Below, in pieces: positions 1-10,500 of a DNA stretch of 64,000 nt. The DNA lies in assembly GCA_025642065.1 (NCBI GenBank), contig JAODUP010000051.1:572001-636000 (forward strand), given 5' to 3'. Source of the stretch: Paralvinella palmiformis (Eukaryota > Annelida > Polychaeta > Terebellida > Alvinellidae). Below the pieces are notes generated by a model. That model made no database searches and had not been told where the DNA came from. It saw nothing but the letters and a program-made list of their open reading frames with translations. Within the stretch, counting starts at the first letter, position 1; the number at the start of each line of letters is the position of its first letter. A program made the translations under genes and the position numbers.

Positions 1-377
1 TCATAATGGGCAAAATGTTCTAGATCTAAACCCAACTCAAATACAAATTAATTAAAAACACAATGCACAATTACATGGTTCTCAAACAATACTACATTTA
101 CAGACATGAATTTTTTTGTTACACTCCCAATATAAAGTCAGTTATTATCACAATTATCAATCACAACTGTAAAATGTAATTTGTCCAAAATAATTTAAAC
201 ACTTAACTCACTCAAGTTAGTACTAAGTATAGAGTGGAAATTATAATAACCATTAAGACAGATCCAATAATTTCGGTTGCAGCTGACAAGGAAAACTATC
301 TTCCTATATTAAACTGAAATATAAATATTATAGGCTATAAACACTATCTCAACAGGAAACTATGTACATATCCTTAC

Positions 378-1378
378 CTTATTGTCTTTTCTAACCAGAG
401 AATTGTCCCCTTTGCAGTGATGTGAGAAGGACCGGTGACTTCTAGTCGGTGTCTCAGAGAGTAGCACAAAGTTTTGTCTAGATATGGGCATCACATGCAC
501 AGAATGTCTTCTCCTATTCCGTTTTTGCATATCCTTGATCATATTCAGAGGTATAAACCCACGGGCAGCAGTGAAGTTGTCAAAATCGGTTCCATAATAC
601 TTCAAATACATTCTTGACCGATGTTTACTGCGCGAATCCAGAGAACATCTTCTCTTATCACTGATATCATTGTAATTTATGCTGAATCTCAGCTCTGATG
701 CTGAGCTCGTTCTATGTAACAAATGTGATGCTGGCGATAGGGTATCATTGTCCTCACTGGAATACACTCGATCAACATCAATATCGACGTATACATTCTT
801 CAATCGATCTGTAATATACTTCTCATCTGACAAGATACTACCATTAAAATGAGACTGTCGCATCGTCTCACAGTCCCCATTTCTCTCAAGATATGGAGTA
901 CTTTTTGATGGTGTAAAAATATCTGGATATTTCTCTTCACATCTCAGTGTTCCATCAAGTGGCCACATCTCCTTGATGTATTGTCCATGGTAAGTGCTCA
1001 CCACAGAACCATTCAAGATGGTGTCATATTTGGAATCATTTGACAGGGCCCCACATTTTTCCATTTCAACGTTTTCTAAATACGATACTTCCATTGTACT
1101 ATACTTTTCATCAAATTAAGTTTTTCATTGATGCCATGAATTTTGGAATTTCTTGTTGAATGCTCTTGGCAGTGGTCTTCACTTGTTATGTGCAGCCTGG
1201 ATTGAAAATCATCGACCTCCCGTTCAGCATCAAATTCGTTATACATGATCCCAACACCTACACTGTTTTGGTGTTTTATTATCATTTCCTGGACTTGATA
1301 CTCCCCTTCAAAATCTGATTCAATGAAGCCTCCACAAAGCAGTTTGTGCAGAGACATGGCGCCATCCGTTCTCAAGTC
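378..1378 (-). CDS. Large exon of an unrecognised gene, with an apparent 1-nt frame break
   Basis: Minus-strand exon between an acceptor (cccaacttgtag, then GAC) at 1379-1380 and a good donor (AATAAG|GTAAGG) at 372-377. The first third is open in one frame from DLRTDGAMSLHKLLCGG to a TAG near 1078. The rest is open in the -1 frame, through MEVSYLENVEMEKC to KGDNSLVRKDNK at the donor. The two frames overlap between an in-frame TAA near 1118 and the TAG; one extra A in the run GATGAAAAG would join them into a symmetric 334-codon 0-0 exon. The protein is polar, Ser/Arg-rich in the second half (DKRRCSLDSRSKHRSRM, KRNRRRHSVHV) and has no domain I recognise. Flanking exons were not identified: upstream ones would lie above 1.4 kb, downstream ones outside the window. 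It could be a gene with an assembly error, or a decaying copy. Confidence 0.6.
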
Positions 1379-2039
1379 CTACAAGTTGGGGTCGTTTATT
1401 TCTGAACAGGTAGGCTGAAAACAAGAACATCACATTTAAATTCTTTAATGTGCAGAGAATGTTCAATGTACTTTAGTTTTTGCATGTTATCAAATTTTTC
1501 TTTAATGTAGTATTCTTTAAAGAACATGAAATGCAATTGTTAAATGTCTACAATTCTCGTATTTATCTATCCTTATTACTATATTTTTAAGATTTGTTTC
1601 TACTGCATTTATTATTTAAACATATATTAATCCTGATGCTACAGATATAACCACCAAACAAGATAAATATATTTTATGTGTTATTATTATTATTGACCAT
1701 CTTCAGGAATGGAACTTTAACATAGTTGTTACTAAATAAGAGAACAGGATCAGACAGAAGTCCTCCTAGGAGTTAACCTGCCCTGAAAATATTTTGTTCA
1801 TACGGTAATTGTGAGCAATATTTTATACAATACATAATCATAGATAGGAAATTCAACATAGCACTTGATATCATTGATCAAGTCATGGACTAAGAACTGT
1901 CAAGATCTATTTCAAATTTTACATTTTCATCTAAAGTTATAGAAAGGGCAGTTGCTTTCTGCCTGACAAATACATTTTCAATACCAGGTAATAACCTTAA
2001 TGAATCTTTACAAATCTGCACCAAAACAGCTTTGGTTTG
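1379..2039. other. Non-coding sequence, nothing recognised
   Basis: AT-rich sequence upstream of the minus-strand exon. No open frame, RNA gene or repeat family was recognised. It is probably intron or intergenic sequence. Confidence 0.5.
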
Positions 2040-3745
2040 GGAAAAAATTATGTTATGATGTCAGCTGAAGGTGTTTTGTCAGATGTACTCTCACGGTTAT
2101 CTGGTGTATCATAGGGTCCAGTAGTGGGTCCTTTGGTTTTTATAATGTACACACATACTCTTGGGATTATTGTACAACAACGATATGGTGTTAAATATCA
2201 CTTGTATGCTGATGACACACAGCAGTAAATAATGCTGTATATTGACAATGAGTTAAATTAATCCTCTTCCTTGAAGAAGTTAGAACATTGTATTTTATTC
2301 ATGTTCACCTATGGATGACTCAAAATCTCAAATTAAACACTGATAAAATAAATATTATTACATATTTGGCTTTGCAACATTGTATGAACATGTCATATCT
2401 AAATATCCACTGTTTAAAAGCATTTTTGACACAAGATATTTTTTTTACTATGGTCCATGCTTTTGTTACATCTCATATGGACTATTATAACTCCCTAGAT
2501 CATCCCTTGAAAAGTTTAATTCTGTTCTAAGAACTATTGTTCAAGGTTAATTTCATCAATAAATAATGTTTATTATTCAAGTATCTTATTTGTTATAATG
2601 TTTGTATTCTTGAAAGATGATAATGTCATATATATCAGTTATATTTTACCAGACATACAAACTACCGGCAGGTCATCTGTAGCTTTACCAATATGCAGAA
2701 ATATTGAAAGCTAGTGTCACCGCAGAGATGAGCTTTCAGTTCTATTCCAGATCATTACTATGAATGTTAAAAATTGCAAATAAACAAACTGTTTTAAGCA
2801 ATGATGTGAAAACAACACAAACAATTAATAAAACATGAAGAACAAAATTACAGACAGCCAACTGTAATGTGGAACAATCTTCACATTTATTTAAATATCA
2901 CGGTTGGTAAGTTGATTCACTTGTTTTGGTTCTGTTTGTAACAGAAAAAGACTGCTAACAATGGAGCCACATTTAAGACATAAATACACTTAAGCACAAA
3001 TCTATTAGTGTGAACGCTATTATAGTAGATAAATATACAGAAGTGAATACAGACCATTATTTGTGCGTGTATATTTGTTTAGATGGGTAATTTAATTCCC
3101 ACAATCTTCACAAAAAGGTGCAAAAATGATCACAGTTGCACTGATAAGTAAGGTGGCTCGATTGCTTCTTCTACCTTCTTATTCATTTGCTACATTGCTG
3201 GCAGTGTTTGTAGATATTCAGACAAAGCTACTGTCACAGCACAAATTGTTATGATATCAACTTCACAGATATAAACATTTACCTACCAGATATATCGGTC
3301 TTTAAAATGAGTCTGCCACCGAGAATATTCACTTATAGATGCGTAGGATCAATTTACTAACTGCGGTGCAAATGTTCCTGTCACCATACTCAATATGCGT
3401 TATTGTTAGTTCCTAATATATGCTGGGTTAGTTTGTTCATCATGGCAAAAAAAAATAGTATTGGGACTCGTGCTTTTCCAGTTGCTGTCCCCACTCTTTA
3501 GAATTCACTCTCTGAACATGTCAAGTCATCAAATAGCATAGTTTCTTTCCACCACCATTTGAAAACTCACCTTTTTCAGACTTGGTTATCCTTAATACCT
3601 AAGTTTCCACTCCATCTGATTATTTGTTGATGAACTTAGCATTGTACATGGACTATGAATTTGCCCAACCCCTGTACTGTGTGCGCCACTGAGCTTGATT
3701 CATTTTGAGGATATTGGTGCAATAGAAGTTTTGCAATCATTATCA
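2040..3745 (+). mobile_element. Decayed L2-like LINE, RT part to 3' tail
   Basis: Around 2123-2228 the plus strand encodes GPLVFIMYTHTLGIIVQQ and then YHLYADDTQ, the reverse-transcriptase YADD active-site block in the form typical of L2/CR1-group LINEs. Further on come AFVTSHMDYYNSL (2469-2508) and, near 3474-3590, WNSLSEHVKS and HHLKTHLFQTWLS, matching the end of ORF2 in this group. Multiple stops and frame changes show it is dead. The last ~140 bases (3600-3745) recur at 59765-59925, marking a shared 3' UTR. The 5' end, including the endonuclease, was not seen. Confidence 0.75.
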
Positions 3746-3883
3746 TTGTTGGTACTGTTTTGAGAAAAAAATTAAGTGAACTGTTAATACAGGTATTTAC
3801 TCCATTACCAGCTCAATATTACAAATTAAGTGTTCACTAGGCATCATACTGGGTAACAGCTGAATTTCAGATTATTCACCGAT

Positions 3884-3915
<32 letters not shown>

Positions 3916-4018
3916 CTGTTCTGGAGACTTGAAAAGGATATTAAGATTGAGCTATCACTTACAAGATCTATTGATAGGGGCCCTGGATTTCAAATAAAAG
4001 CAAGTATCAATCAACAGC
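3746..4018. other. Intergenic spacer with a CA/TA microsatellite
   Basis: Holds a (CA)n run at about 3884-3906 passing into (TA)n to 3915. Nothing else was recognised. Confidence 0.6.
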
Positions 4019-4121
4019 TATAATAGTCATATTACCATTATAATAGTCATATACTATTATAATAGTCATATTACCATTATAATAGTCATATACTATTATA
4101 ATAGTCATATTACCATTATAA
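4019..4121. repeat. 39-bp minisatellite, about 2.6 copies
   Basis: The unit is made of two related halves, TAATAGTCATATTACCAT and TAATAGTCATATACTAT, giving a 39-bp higher-order period repeated about 2.6 times. A TA array with a TAA tail follows at 4147-4181. Confidence 0.85.
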
Positions 4122-4149
4122 TTTTATTGCCAATATAATATTACAAATA

Positions 4150-4181
<32 letters not shown>

Positions 4182-4227
4182 GATTTAGATAAAGAAGACT
4201 GATGCATTTGTCAGTGATTTTAATTTC

Positions 4228-4296
4228 CCACTTGGCCTTGCCCTTGTGACAATGGTTTAATTCATCCAAGGCCAAGTTGGGTGAATTAAACCATTG
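4228..4296. repeat. Two overlapping, competing inverted repeats
   Basis: Arm pair B: CAATGGTTTAATTCATCC (4250-4267) pairs with GGGTGAATTAAACCATTG (4279-4296) with a single G-T type mismatch over 18 bases. Arm pair A: CCCACTTGGCCTTG (4228-4241) pairs with CAAGGCCAAGTTGGG (about 4267-4281). The pairs share bases, so only one hairpin can form at a time. It is probably a fold-back or MITE remnant. Confidence 0.75.
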
Positions 4297-4808
4297 TATC
4301 TCTGGACCACAATAGAAATAAAAGGTTTCACTTTCTTGTGTTATCGTGTTATTTTAATATATTTTATTGTTTCAAATATTGGTGTACTTTAAATATAGAT
4401 CTATATAGACCAGATCTAAGTTATAACATATCATATGACGATATGTAATTACATTATTATATGAAATTATTATACAAAATCTATGCCGGCCCCATGCCAT
4501 GGCATGGTTTTTGACTTGATGCCATATTCATACTTAACATGCCATGAGTAGCTATAATTCAATGATTTCAAGGAGAACTAAGTCAAATAAACCTGTCTCA
4601 ATTTTCGCGTGAGTTTAATGACTTTACTCTTTAGGCATACTTTACTCGATTGACGATGCTGGGCCTTGGCTGTCCTGACTTTGTAGTTTGTTTACGGAGA
4701 GATTTCATACGATTTACTTTGTTTACGCATGATTTCGCAGAAATCTCTGATTTATATGAAACAGTTTTAATTAATTAAATTCACGTAGCAATACCTACAA
4801 AGCGGTGC

Positions 4809-4847
<39 letters not shown>

Positions 4848-5200
4848 CAAATCAATTTTCCCTCAATTTTTGGTTAGCGAATCACATGGTTTTGTTTACG
4901 GCTAGTAGTCGGTGCTGCCTCTAGCGATCATTATTATTTTAAACGATAGGTGGCAGCATAAAAGAGCGGATAGGTCACAGAACGAAAATGTGTAATTTAC
5001 ATTCTGTGGCTAGATGTAGACATAGTATAAGATATTAAACACTTTGATTACGACTCAATACCGGAAGATGAAATTTTACTAAAATTAGGTAAAACATCTC
5101 TCCGTAAATAGGTCTAATTAATTTTTTTTATCGCGAGAATGCTCCTACAATCTGAGTCTTATTCGCTGTTCAAATATGGAATAAGTTGCCTAATCATATT
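4297..5200. other. AT-rich spacer, no gene
   Basis: Contains a (TA)n array at 4812-4843 and short palindromic AT-rich stretches (4395-4450). No coding signal was seen. Confidence 0.5.
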
Positions 5201-6083
5201 AAACTTGCAGCAAGTAAAGACATATGTGGTAAGTTTCTTAAAGCCCACGCACATATTTAAATTAACCTATTAACCTATTCCGATGACATCAACGCTGTGT
5301 GGAAAGAATTCACGAGAAAACTGAAGTTTCTGGCTGAAAAAGTCATCTCTCAAACAAAGCCTATGCCAGCTAATAGAAGACCAAGATCAATCTACATGAA
5401 GGGCCCAAGTAAGGTAAAAAACAAGAAGAAATTCTTTCAACAATAGCGAAAAACACGTGATGGAATGGACAACAAGAAATGTACTAGAGCAAGAAATCAA
5501 GCTAAGTGGGCTATTCAAACCGAAGATAGCCGATCAAGCCAAGACTAATTAAAAAGGTTTCTACAAATATGCCCAAAGTAAAATGAAAACAAAAAGTGGA
5601 ATCCGAGATCTGAAGAATGAGGAGTGGGATACAATATCCAACCCCCGAATTCTTTTCATCCGTCTTCACCAAGGAGAATCCAGGTATACTCTCAATCTTC
5701 CCGAGAAGATCATATGAAGAGGGTCTGATGTCTGTGTTCTTCACACCAGACACAGTGAATGAATTAAATGTAACCAAAAAATATCCCGACAAAACACACC
5801 TTAGGGTGCTAAAGGAATTCAGTGATGTTATAGCCATGGCTCTACACCACATCTATTGTAAATCACTAAATGAAGGAACTTTACCATAAGATGGGAGCTG
5901 CGTCAAATATCTCCAATATTCTAAAAAGGGCAGTAAGCAGAACGCGAATAATTACCGATCGTGCAGCACTTGTGGAAAAACACGCTACTCACAAATTGTC
6001 CACATGGTTTTATAAAGGGAAGCTCATGGAAGGACATTTATGGACTACTGGATAGAGACAATGCACCAGGGGAGATCACTCGA

Positions 6084-6086
<3 letters not shown>

Positions 6087-6129
<43 letters not shown>
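6087..6129. repeat. (TA)n array, 5' side of the nested SINE
   Basis: About 21 TA units directly before the SINE head. With the array at 6496-6523 it brackets the insertion. Confidence 0.95.
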
Positions 6130-6132
<3 letters not shown>

Positions 6133-6495
6133 TGAGCTCCGGTGGCCTAGTGGTTAAGCACCCGGCACTTGGTGCCAACGGTCGCAGGTTCGAACCCCGC
6201 AAGAGGTCGAAACTTTTCCAGGGATTAATTTCTCGGCTCACTACATCGTGGGTGGCTGACCACGTTAAATGGCGCTGCCGTCTCCACTGAATTATTTAAA
6301 ATAAAGGGGGACGTTAAAAACCCCTGAGGACGTAAAACACTCTGGCAGTGACCACCCTCAGGGTATTTCGGCTCCATCTTTCCGTACTGCTCCCCTGTGA
6401 GTGGTGGGGGAGGAGGTTTCTCAACCACTCCAACATAGAGGCTGTGCTGATTAAGCGACAGCCTGGGGATTCTCCCCGAACAACAAAACCAAACC
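6130..6495 (+). mobile_element. tRNA-derived SINE nested in the LINE
   Basis: The head carries pol III boxes: A box TGGCCTAGTGGTTAAGCAC and B box GGTTCGAACCC, about 35 bases apart as in a tRNA. A ~270-bp body of unknown origin follows, ending in CAACAAAACCAAACC. It is flanked on both sides by TA arrays (6087-6129 and 6496-6523). The LINE reading frame (GEITRLY before, SSKAFDLVPH after) resumes directly outside, so the unit was inserted into the LINE. Confidence 0.8.
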
Positions 6496-6523
6496 ATATA
6501 TATATATATATATATATATATAT
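6496..6523. repeat. (TA)n array, 3' side of the nested SINE
   Basis: About 14 TA units directly after the SINE tail, before the LINE coding sequence resumes at the IDSSKAFD motif. Confidence 0.95.
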
Positions 6524-7849
6524 TGATTCCTCGAAGGCCTTTGATTTAGTACCCCACAGAAGGTTGTTAGGCAAGCCGGAGGCATACGAAATGAGTGGCA
6601 CACTTGGTACATGGATTACAGATTTCCTGACTGGTAGATAGTGGCGGGTGTCAGTAAATGGAGTACTCTCAAGTCTTGTAAAGGTGCTCATTGCGACCCC
6701 TCACAGCAGCGTTTTGGGGGCACTGTTTTTCATCCTGTTTGTAAACGACATGCCTGAGGCCGTACATGGATGCATTCAAATATTTGTTTATGATGCAAAG
6801 TTCTATAGAGAGATGTGCTCAGCAACCGATCAACGTCACCTACAAGCGGGCTTAGATGCTCTAAAGGGATGGCCAAATGAATGGCTGCTAAGATTCAATG
6901 GCGACAAATGTGAAGTCCTACATCTAGCATCAATAATCCATCTTCAAGAAAACGAACTGGAAAAAGACCTAGGGGTGTATATTGACCTGCTGCTGAATTT
7001 CAGTTCTCACTGCGAGAAACAGGCCAATAAGGGAAACAAAATCCTTAATTTGATTAGGAGATCGTACAGCTACCTAGACGAAACTTCACCAGCGAAGCTC
7101 TATACGTCACTAGTAAGGCGACAGCTAGAGTATGCCAATAGTGTATCGCCCCCAGTTTACAAATAAGACTTACTGTTGCTGGAAAACGTGCAAAGAAGAG
7201 CAACCAGCAGCATGGTGCCTACAAGTAATTGAGTTATGAGGACCGACTGGCCAGAGTAAATTTGCCAATCCTATGTTACAGAAGAGCTCGTAATGCTATG
7301 ATTGAAATATACGAACACGTCAAAGGTACATACTCATTTAATACCCCTTATATCAAGCTGGAAGACACAGGTAGCAGAGGTCATGAGTTCAAGTTAAAGA
7401 AGGAGAGGGCAGCTAAGGTTGTACGTCTCAACTTCTTTTCTTTGCGAATAAACAATATCCGGAACAGGCTTTCGCCACACGTCGTGGACAAACCCAGCAT
7501 AAATAGCTTTAAGGCCAAACTGGACAAACATGCACTGGACTCAGTATCGGTATAGCCAAGATTCGATACACGAAAAGTTTCGTTTTACGGGTTATTATTT
7601 GATCGGCCCAAACTACAAACGGCCTAGCCAGCGTAGAAGAGGATAAGTGTAAGATAAGTGTGTAAGTGTAAGTATAATATCTATCAACCAGCGAATTTCT
7701 GTATCAGCTGATATATGTCTCCGTTATAACGGTTACGTGAGCCCGAACATGTCTTAATTATGTTTTCAGCGGAAAACGCCTTATCTAGAGCAAATCAACT
7801 TGTTTAATGTACTAAATAAAATATCATTATTGTTATATAACTATTGTTG

Positions 7850-8400
7850 GGAAAATCTTGAAATGAGTAGTCAATGTAGTTTGAAAAACTGGGATGATAT
7901 GTGATAATATATTTGAGTATTTGCCACTAGGCGAGCTGCATTATTCTGGGTTTGCCTAAGGCGATTAATGTTATAATCAGATATGACATATAATAGGGAG
8001 TTACAATAGTCTATACAAAATATAACAAAAATGTGGTCCACCCAAATAAGCGTTTCTTGCATCAATGCCTTTAGACAGTGGGTATTCTTAATAAATAAGA
8101 TGGTAATAGGCAAGTCTTTTGCATACTTTTGTGACATGTTCATACCTATTAATAGATTCGTCAAAACAGGAAACTACCCCCCAACTGACCCTTTATAGGG
8201 GTGATGGAAAATTCACCAATATGTAATGGCGATGTTTTTAGGGAATTAGCGTAATGTATTGAAGCCAAATAGATAATAGTAAATTTTTCACATTTTGAGT
8301 CACCCATAGCTGAATATCATCAATTATATAAATGTTCAAAATTATCCAAGGAAAGTGTACATCTGATAGTTAACATCATTTCGTTGTGCAATAATCCGAA
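7850..8400 (-). mobile_element. Second decayed L2-like LINE fragment, opposite strand
   Basis: The minus strand encodes HCLKALMQETLIWVDHIF, then IDYCNSLLYVISDYNINRL and QTQNNAARLVANTQ. This is the conserved block between RT and the C-terminus in L2-group LINEs (DYCNSLLYG..., QNxAARxV). A TGA/TAG-rich context shows decay. Its ALMQ...DYCNSL block resembles the one in the 2.0-3.7 kb element, which runs the other way. Confidence 0.7.
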
Positions 8401-8769
8401 GAGGTATGTGTTTACATTGTGAAAACCATAGGACCAATTACTGAAACCTAGCTTTGGTAAATCAGATAACAATGAGAAAATTCTGACAAAATACGACCAA
8501 AAGACAGTGTCTATTCATCGTATTTTGGTTAACAAGAGTGTTGATTGATGAGTGTTTAGATGATGATTCATGGTTGATTTTTACGATCACTTTTGAGCAC
8601 ATGGTAGGCTAAATGGGCCGAGATGAGTGTTTAGAGTGATGGTGTTTATTAATAATTAATTGTTTTAGTTTGTGGTATGCATTAATTGTACTACTGTTTG
8701 TTTTGAAATAAAGGTATCAGACAGCTCACTTGTTTTTAGTAATTAAATGCTATTTAATTGTAATATATG
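8401..8769. other. Spacer with a SINE-tail fragment
   Basis: Around 8603-8622, TAGGCTAAATGGGCCGAG matches the tail of the tRNA-SINE family seen at 10.4 and 22.3 kb. Nothing else was recognised. Confidence 0.4.
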
Positions 8770-9060
8770 GACTGATACATAATGTTACTGGACCAGTACT
8801 AAAACCGTACCAAATATGGATTGATAATTGTATTACTGGATTAATGGGAAGTATTGGGCCAGTACTGAAACAATACCGAATGAGTAAATAATTGTACTGG
8901 TACAGTACAGTACCGGTAACGGGACGTTACTGGGCCGATTTGGTAAATGTGAATTGGCCCATTACCGACGTTATGCAAAACGTTATCGAAACAGTATCTG
9001 GTAGATAACACATACGTACGTTACCAGGTCAATATACCGACCGGGTATTGAAATGTTTAC
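8770..9060. repeat. Degenerate repeats around CCAGTACTG / GTACCGG
   Basis: Variants of GGACCAGTACTAAAACCGTACC, GGGCCAGTACTGAAACAATACC and GGTACAGTACAGTACCGGTAAC recur every 60-90 bp, each followed by ATAATTGTA-type sequence in the first two. The array is rich in short palindromes (GTAC, CCGG). Origin unknown. Confidence 0.5.
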
Positions 9061-10340
9061 TTGGTTTATGGGAGCGTTTACAAATAGGATTGAAACCAAT
9101 CAAGTACTTTACCTGATAAAACGAACCTGTTTTTCAGCCTAGGAAAAGCCAGAACCCGATGGGAAACTGTGTCAAATGCAACTGACAAGTCAAGAAGATT
9201 AGGCAATAATCACCAAGCTTAATCAACTGACACCATATTATAATTTGTTATCTTGATCAATTGATATTAACATATTTGTTATCCGGACTAAGGTTGTTTC
9301 TGTGCTGTGATCACTTTTATATGCAGAAAGTCGTGATTCATTATTGTTATAATTCAAGTTCTTAGATAGCTGCATTGAGGAAAATGCTTTCTTTTTATTC
9401 TTCTATTTTCAATGTACGGCGTTGATGTCACATTATAAGTTCATATAGGTATTTATAACTGGATTGATATTTGCTTTAACAATTAATTAAATCTGGTCAA
9501 ATATTAAAGCGATTTAAACGTAATAGCGGCTCCAAAATCAGCCACTCCGGGCTTTAGACCAGAAATTCTAAATGTTTTTCCCACCAGAAGTATTGTTCTT
9601 GTAATTGTCTCTGTTATTTATCAAAAACTCGATGACTTAGTTCATCACGACTAGCCATATTTCTCTGATATGTCAGTATTATTCATCATTCAAAACGTTT
9701 GGACATTTTCGTTGTGATATATAATGAATGGTGTAACCTGAACTGATAAATCGTATGATTGTTAAAGTCACTCTTAATAAATTAGAGCGTTTATTTATAA
9801 CACACAATCGATGTGATAATAAAACAATAGAAGAAACAAATAATAACAATATTTTCTACGTATAATAATTAAACTTTGGTGACAAATAAAGGGAAAATAA
9901 GTCCAATATTGTTGTTAAATGGTGGCTATTGTATTGATTAGTACCCTTTTATCGACATGAGTCCCGTATCTTTACCGTGTTATTATTACGGTTCGCTATC
10001 CACGAAGATGAACGCATCATACTGTTGTTATCAACTGAACTGACTCATCTCACGATTGTCACTTGGACTAGAGATGTTATGAAGCTTTTTATACGTATTT
10101 CGAAAGAGTCAGCGAGTAAAGGTTAATGGCATTGAAAGGCCATTATAAGGGTTTCCTTGTCTTTTGTGATAGATAAACTGCCTCTATATGATTGCATGGA
10201 TTATAAACAATGAAATTCCTTAGTCATGGTCATGCTGTGCGGGAGGTCGAATCCCGGTGGTGATATTGTAGGTGGATTTTGGTTTTATCTAACCAGGCAA
10301 CCGGCCAAGTTTTCTCCGTCGAATGTGCCATCTATTGTAA
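9061..10340. other. Intergenic sequence, nothing recognised
   Basis: AT-rich, without long open frames or recognisable repeat families. A B-box-like GGTCGAATCCC at about 10245 may be another SINE scrap. Confidence 0.5.
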
Positions 10341-10344
10341 CTTC

Positions 10345-10500
10345 TTTGTTTCGAGTTAGGCTAAATAGACCGAGCGATCTCTAAATGTGACGAAGCGAAA
10401 TCAAATATGAAACACCTTTCAGATATGCCCACGCTGAGATTCGAACTCGGTGGCAGTGATCTGTGTTCCAACGTGCTACCAGTTAGACCACGGAGGTCTT
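10345..10500 (-). mobile_element. tRNA-derived SINE, family A
   Basis: Read on the minus strand, the head is CCTCCGTGGTCTAACTGG (A box) with GAGTTCGAATCTC (B box) about 40 bases on, then GCGTGGGCATATCTGAAAGG and a tail containing TTAGGCTAAATAGACCGAG. Copies of the same layout lie at 22262-22424 and 63735-63850. The SINE body after the B box argues against a functional tRNA. Confidence 0.75.

Larger units (their letters stand above)
5200..7640 (+). mobile_element. CR1-like LINE, 5'-truncated and dead
   Basis: Plus-strand frames read through a CR1/Jockey-type ORF2 in the usual order. At 5280-5460 is the region before RT; at 5630-5890 NSFHPSSPRRIQ/FFSSVFTKENPG and HLRVLKEFSDVIAMAL; at 6524-6640 SSKAFDLVPHRRLL and GTWITDFLTGR; at 6648-6800 SSVLGALFFILFVNDMP; at 6780-7160 FVYDAKFYREM and onward. 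The terminal part, NRLSPHVVDKPSINSFKAKL, runs to a stop near 7553. The RT motif is YDAK instead of the usual ADD. Frame breaks and stops occur at several points, and the endonuclease domain is missing. A SINE interrupts the RT region at about 6087-6523. Confidence 0.8.

Noticed and set aside
10420..10500. Functional tRNA gene on the minus strand
   Set aside because: A and B boxes are present, but the head continues into a shared SINE body and has diverged copies elsewhere.
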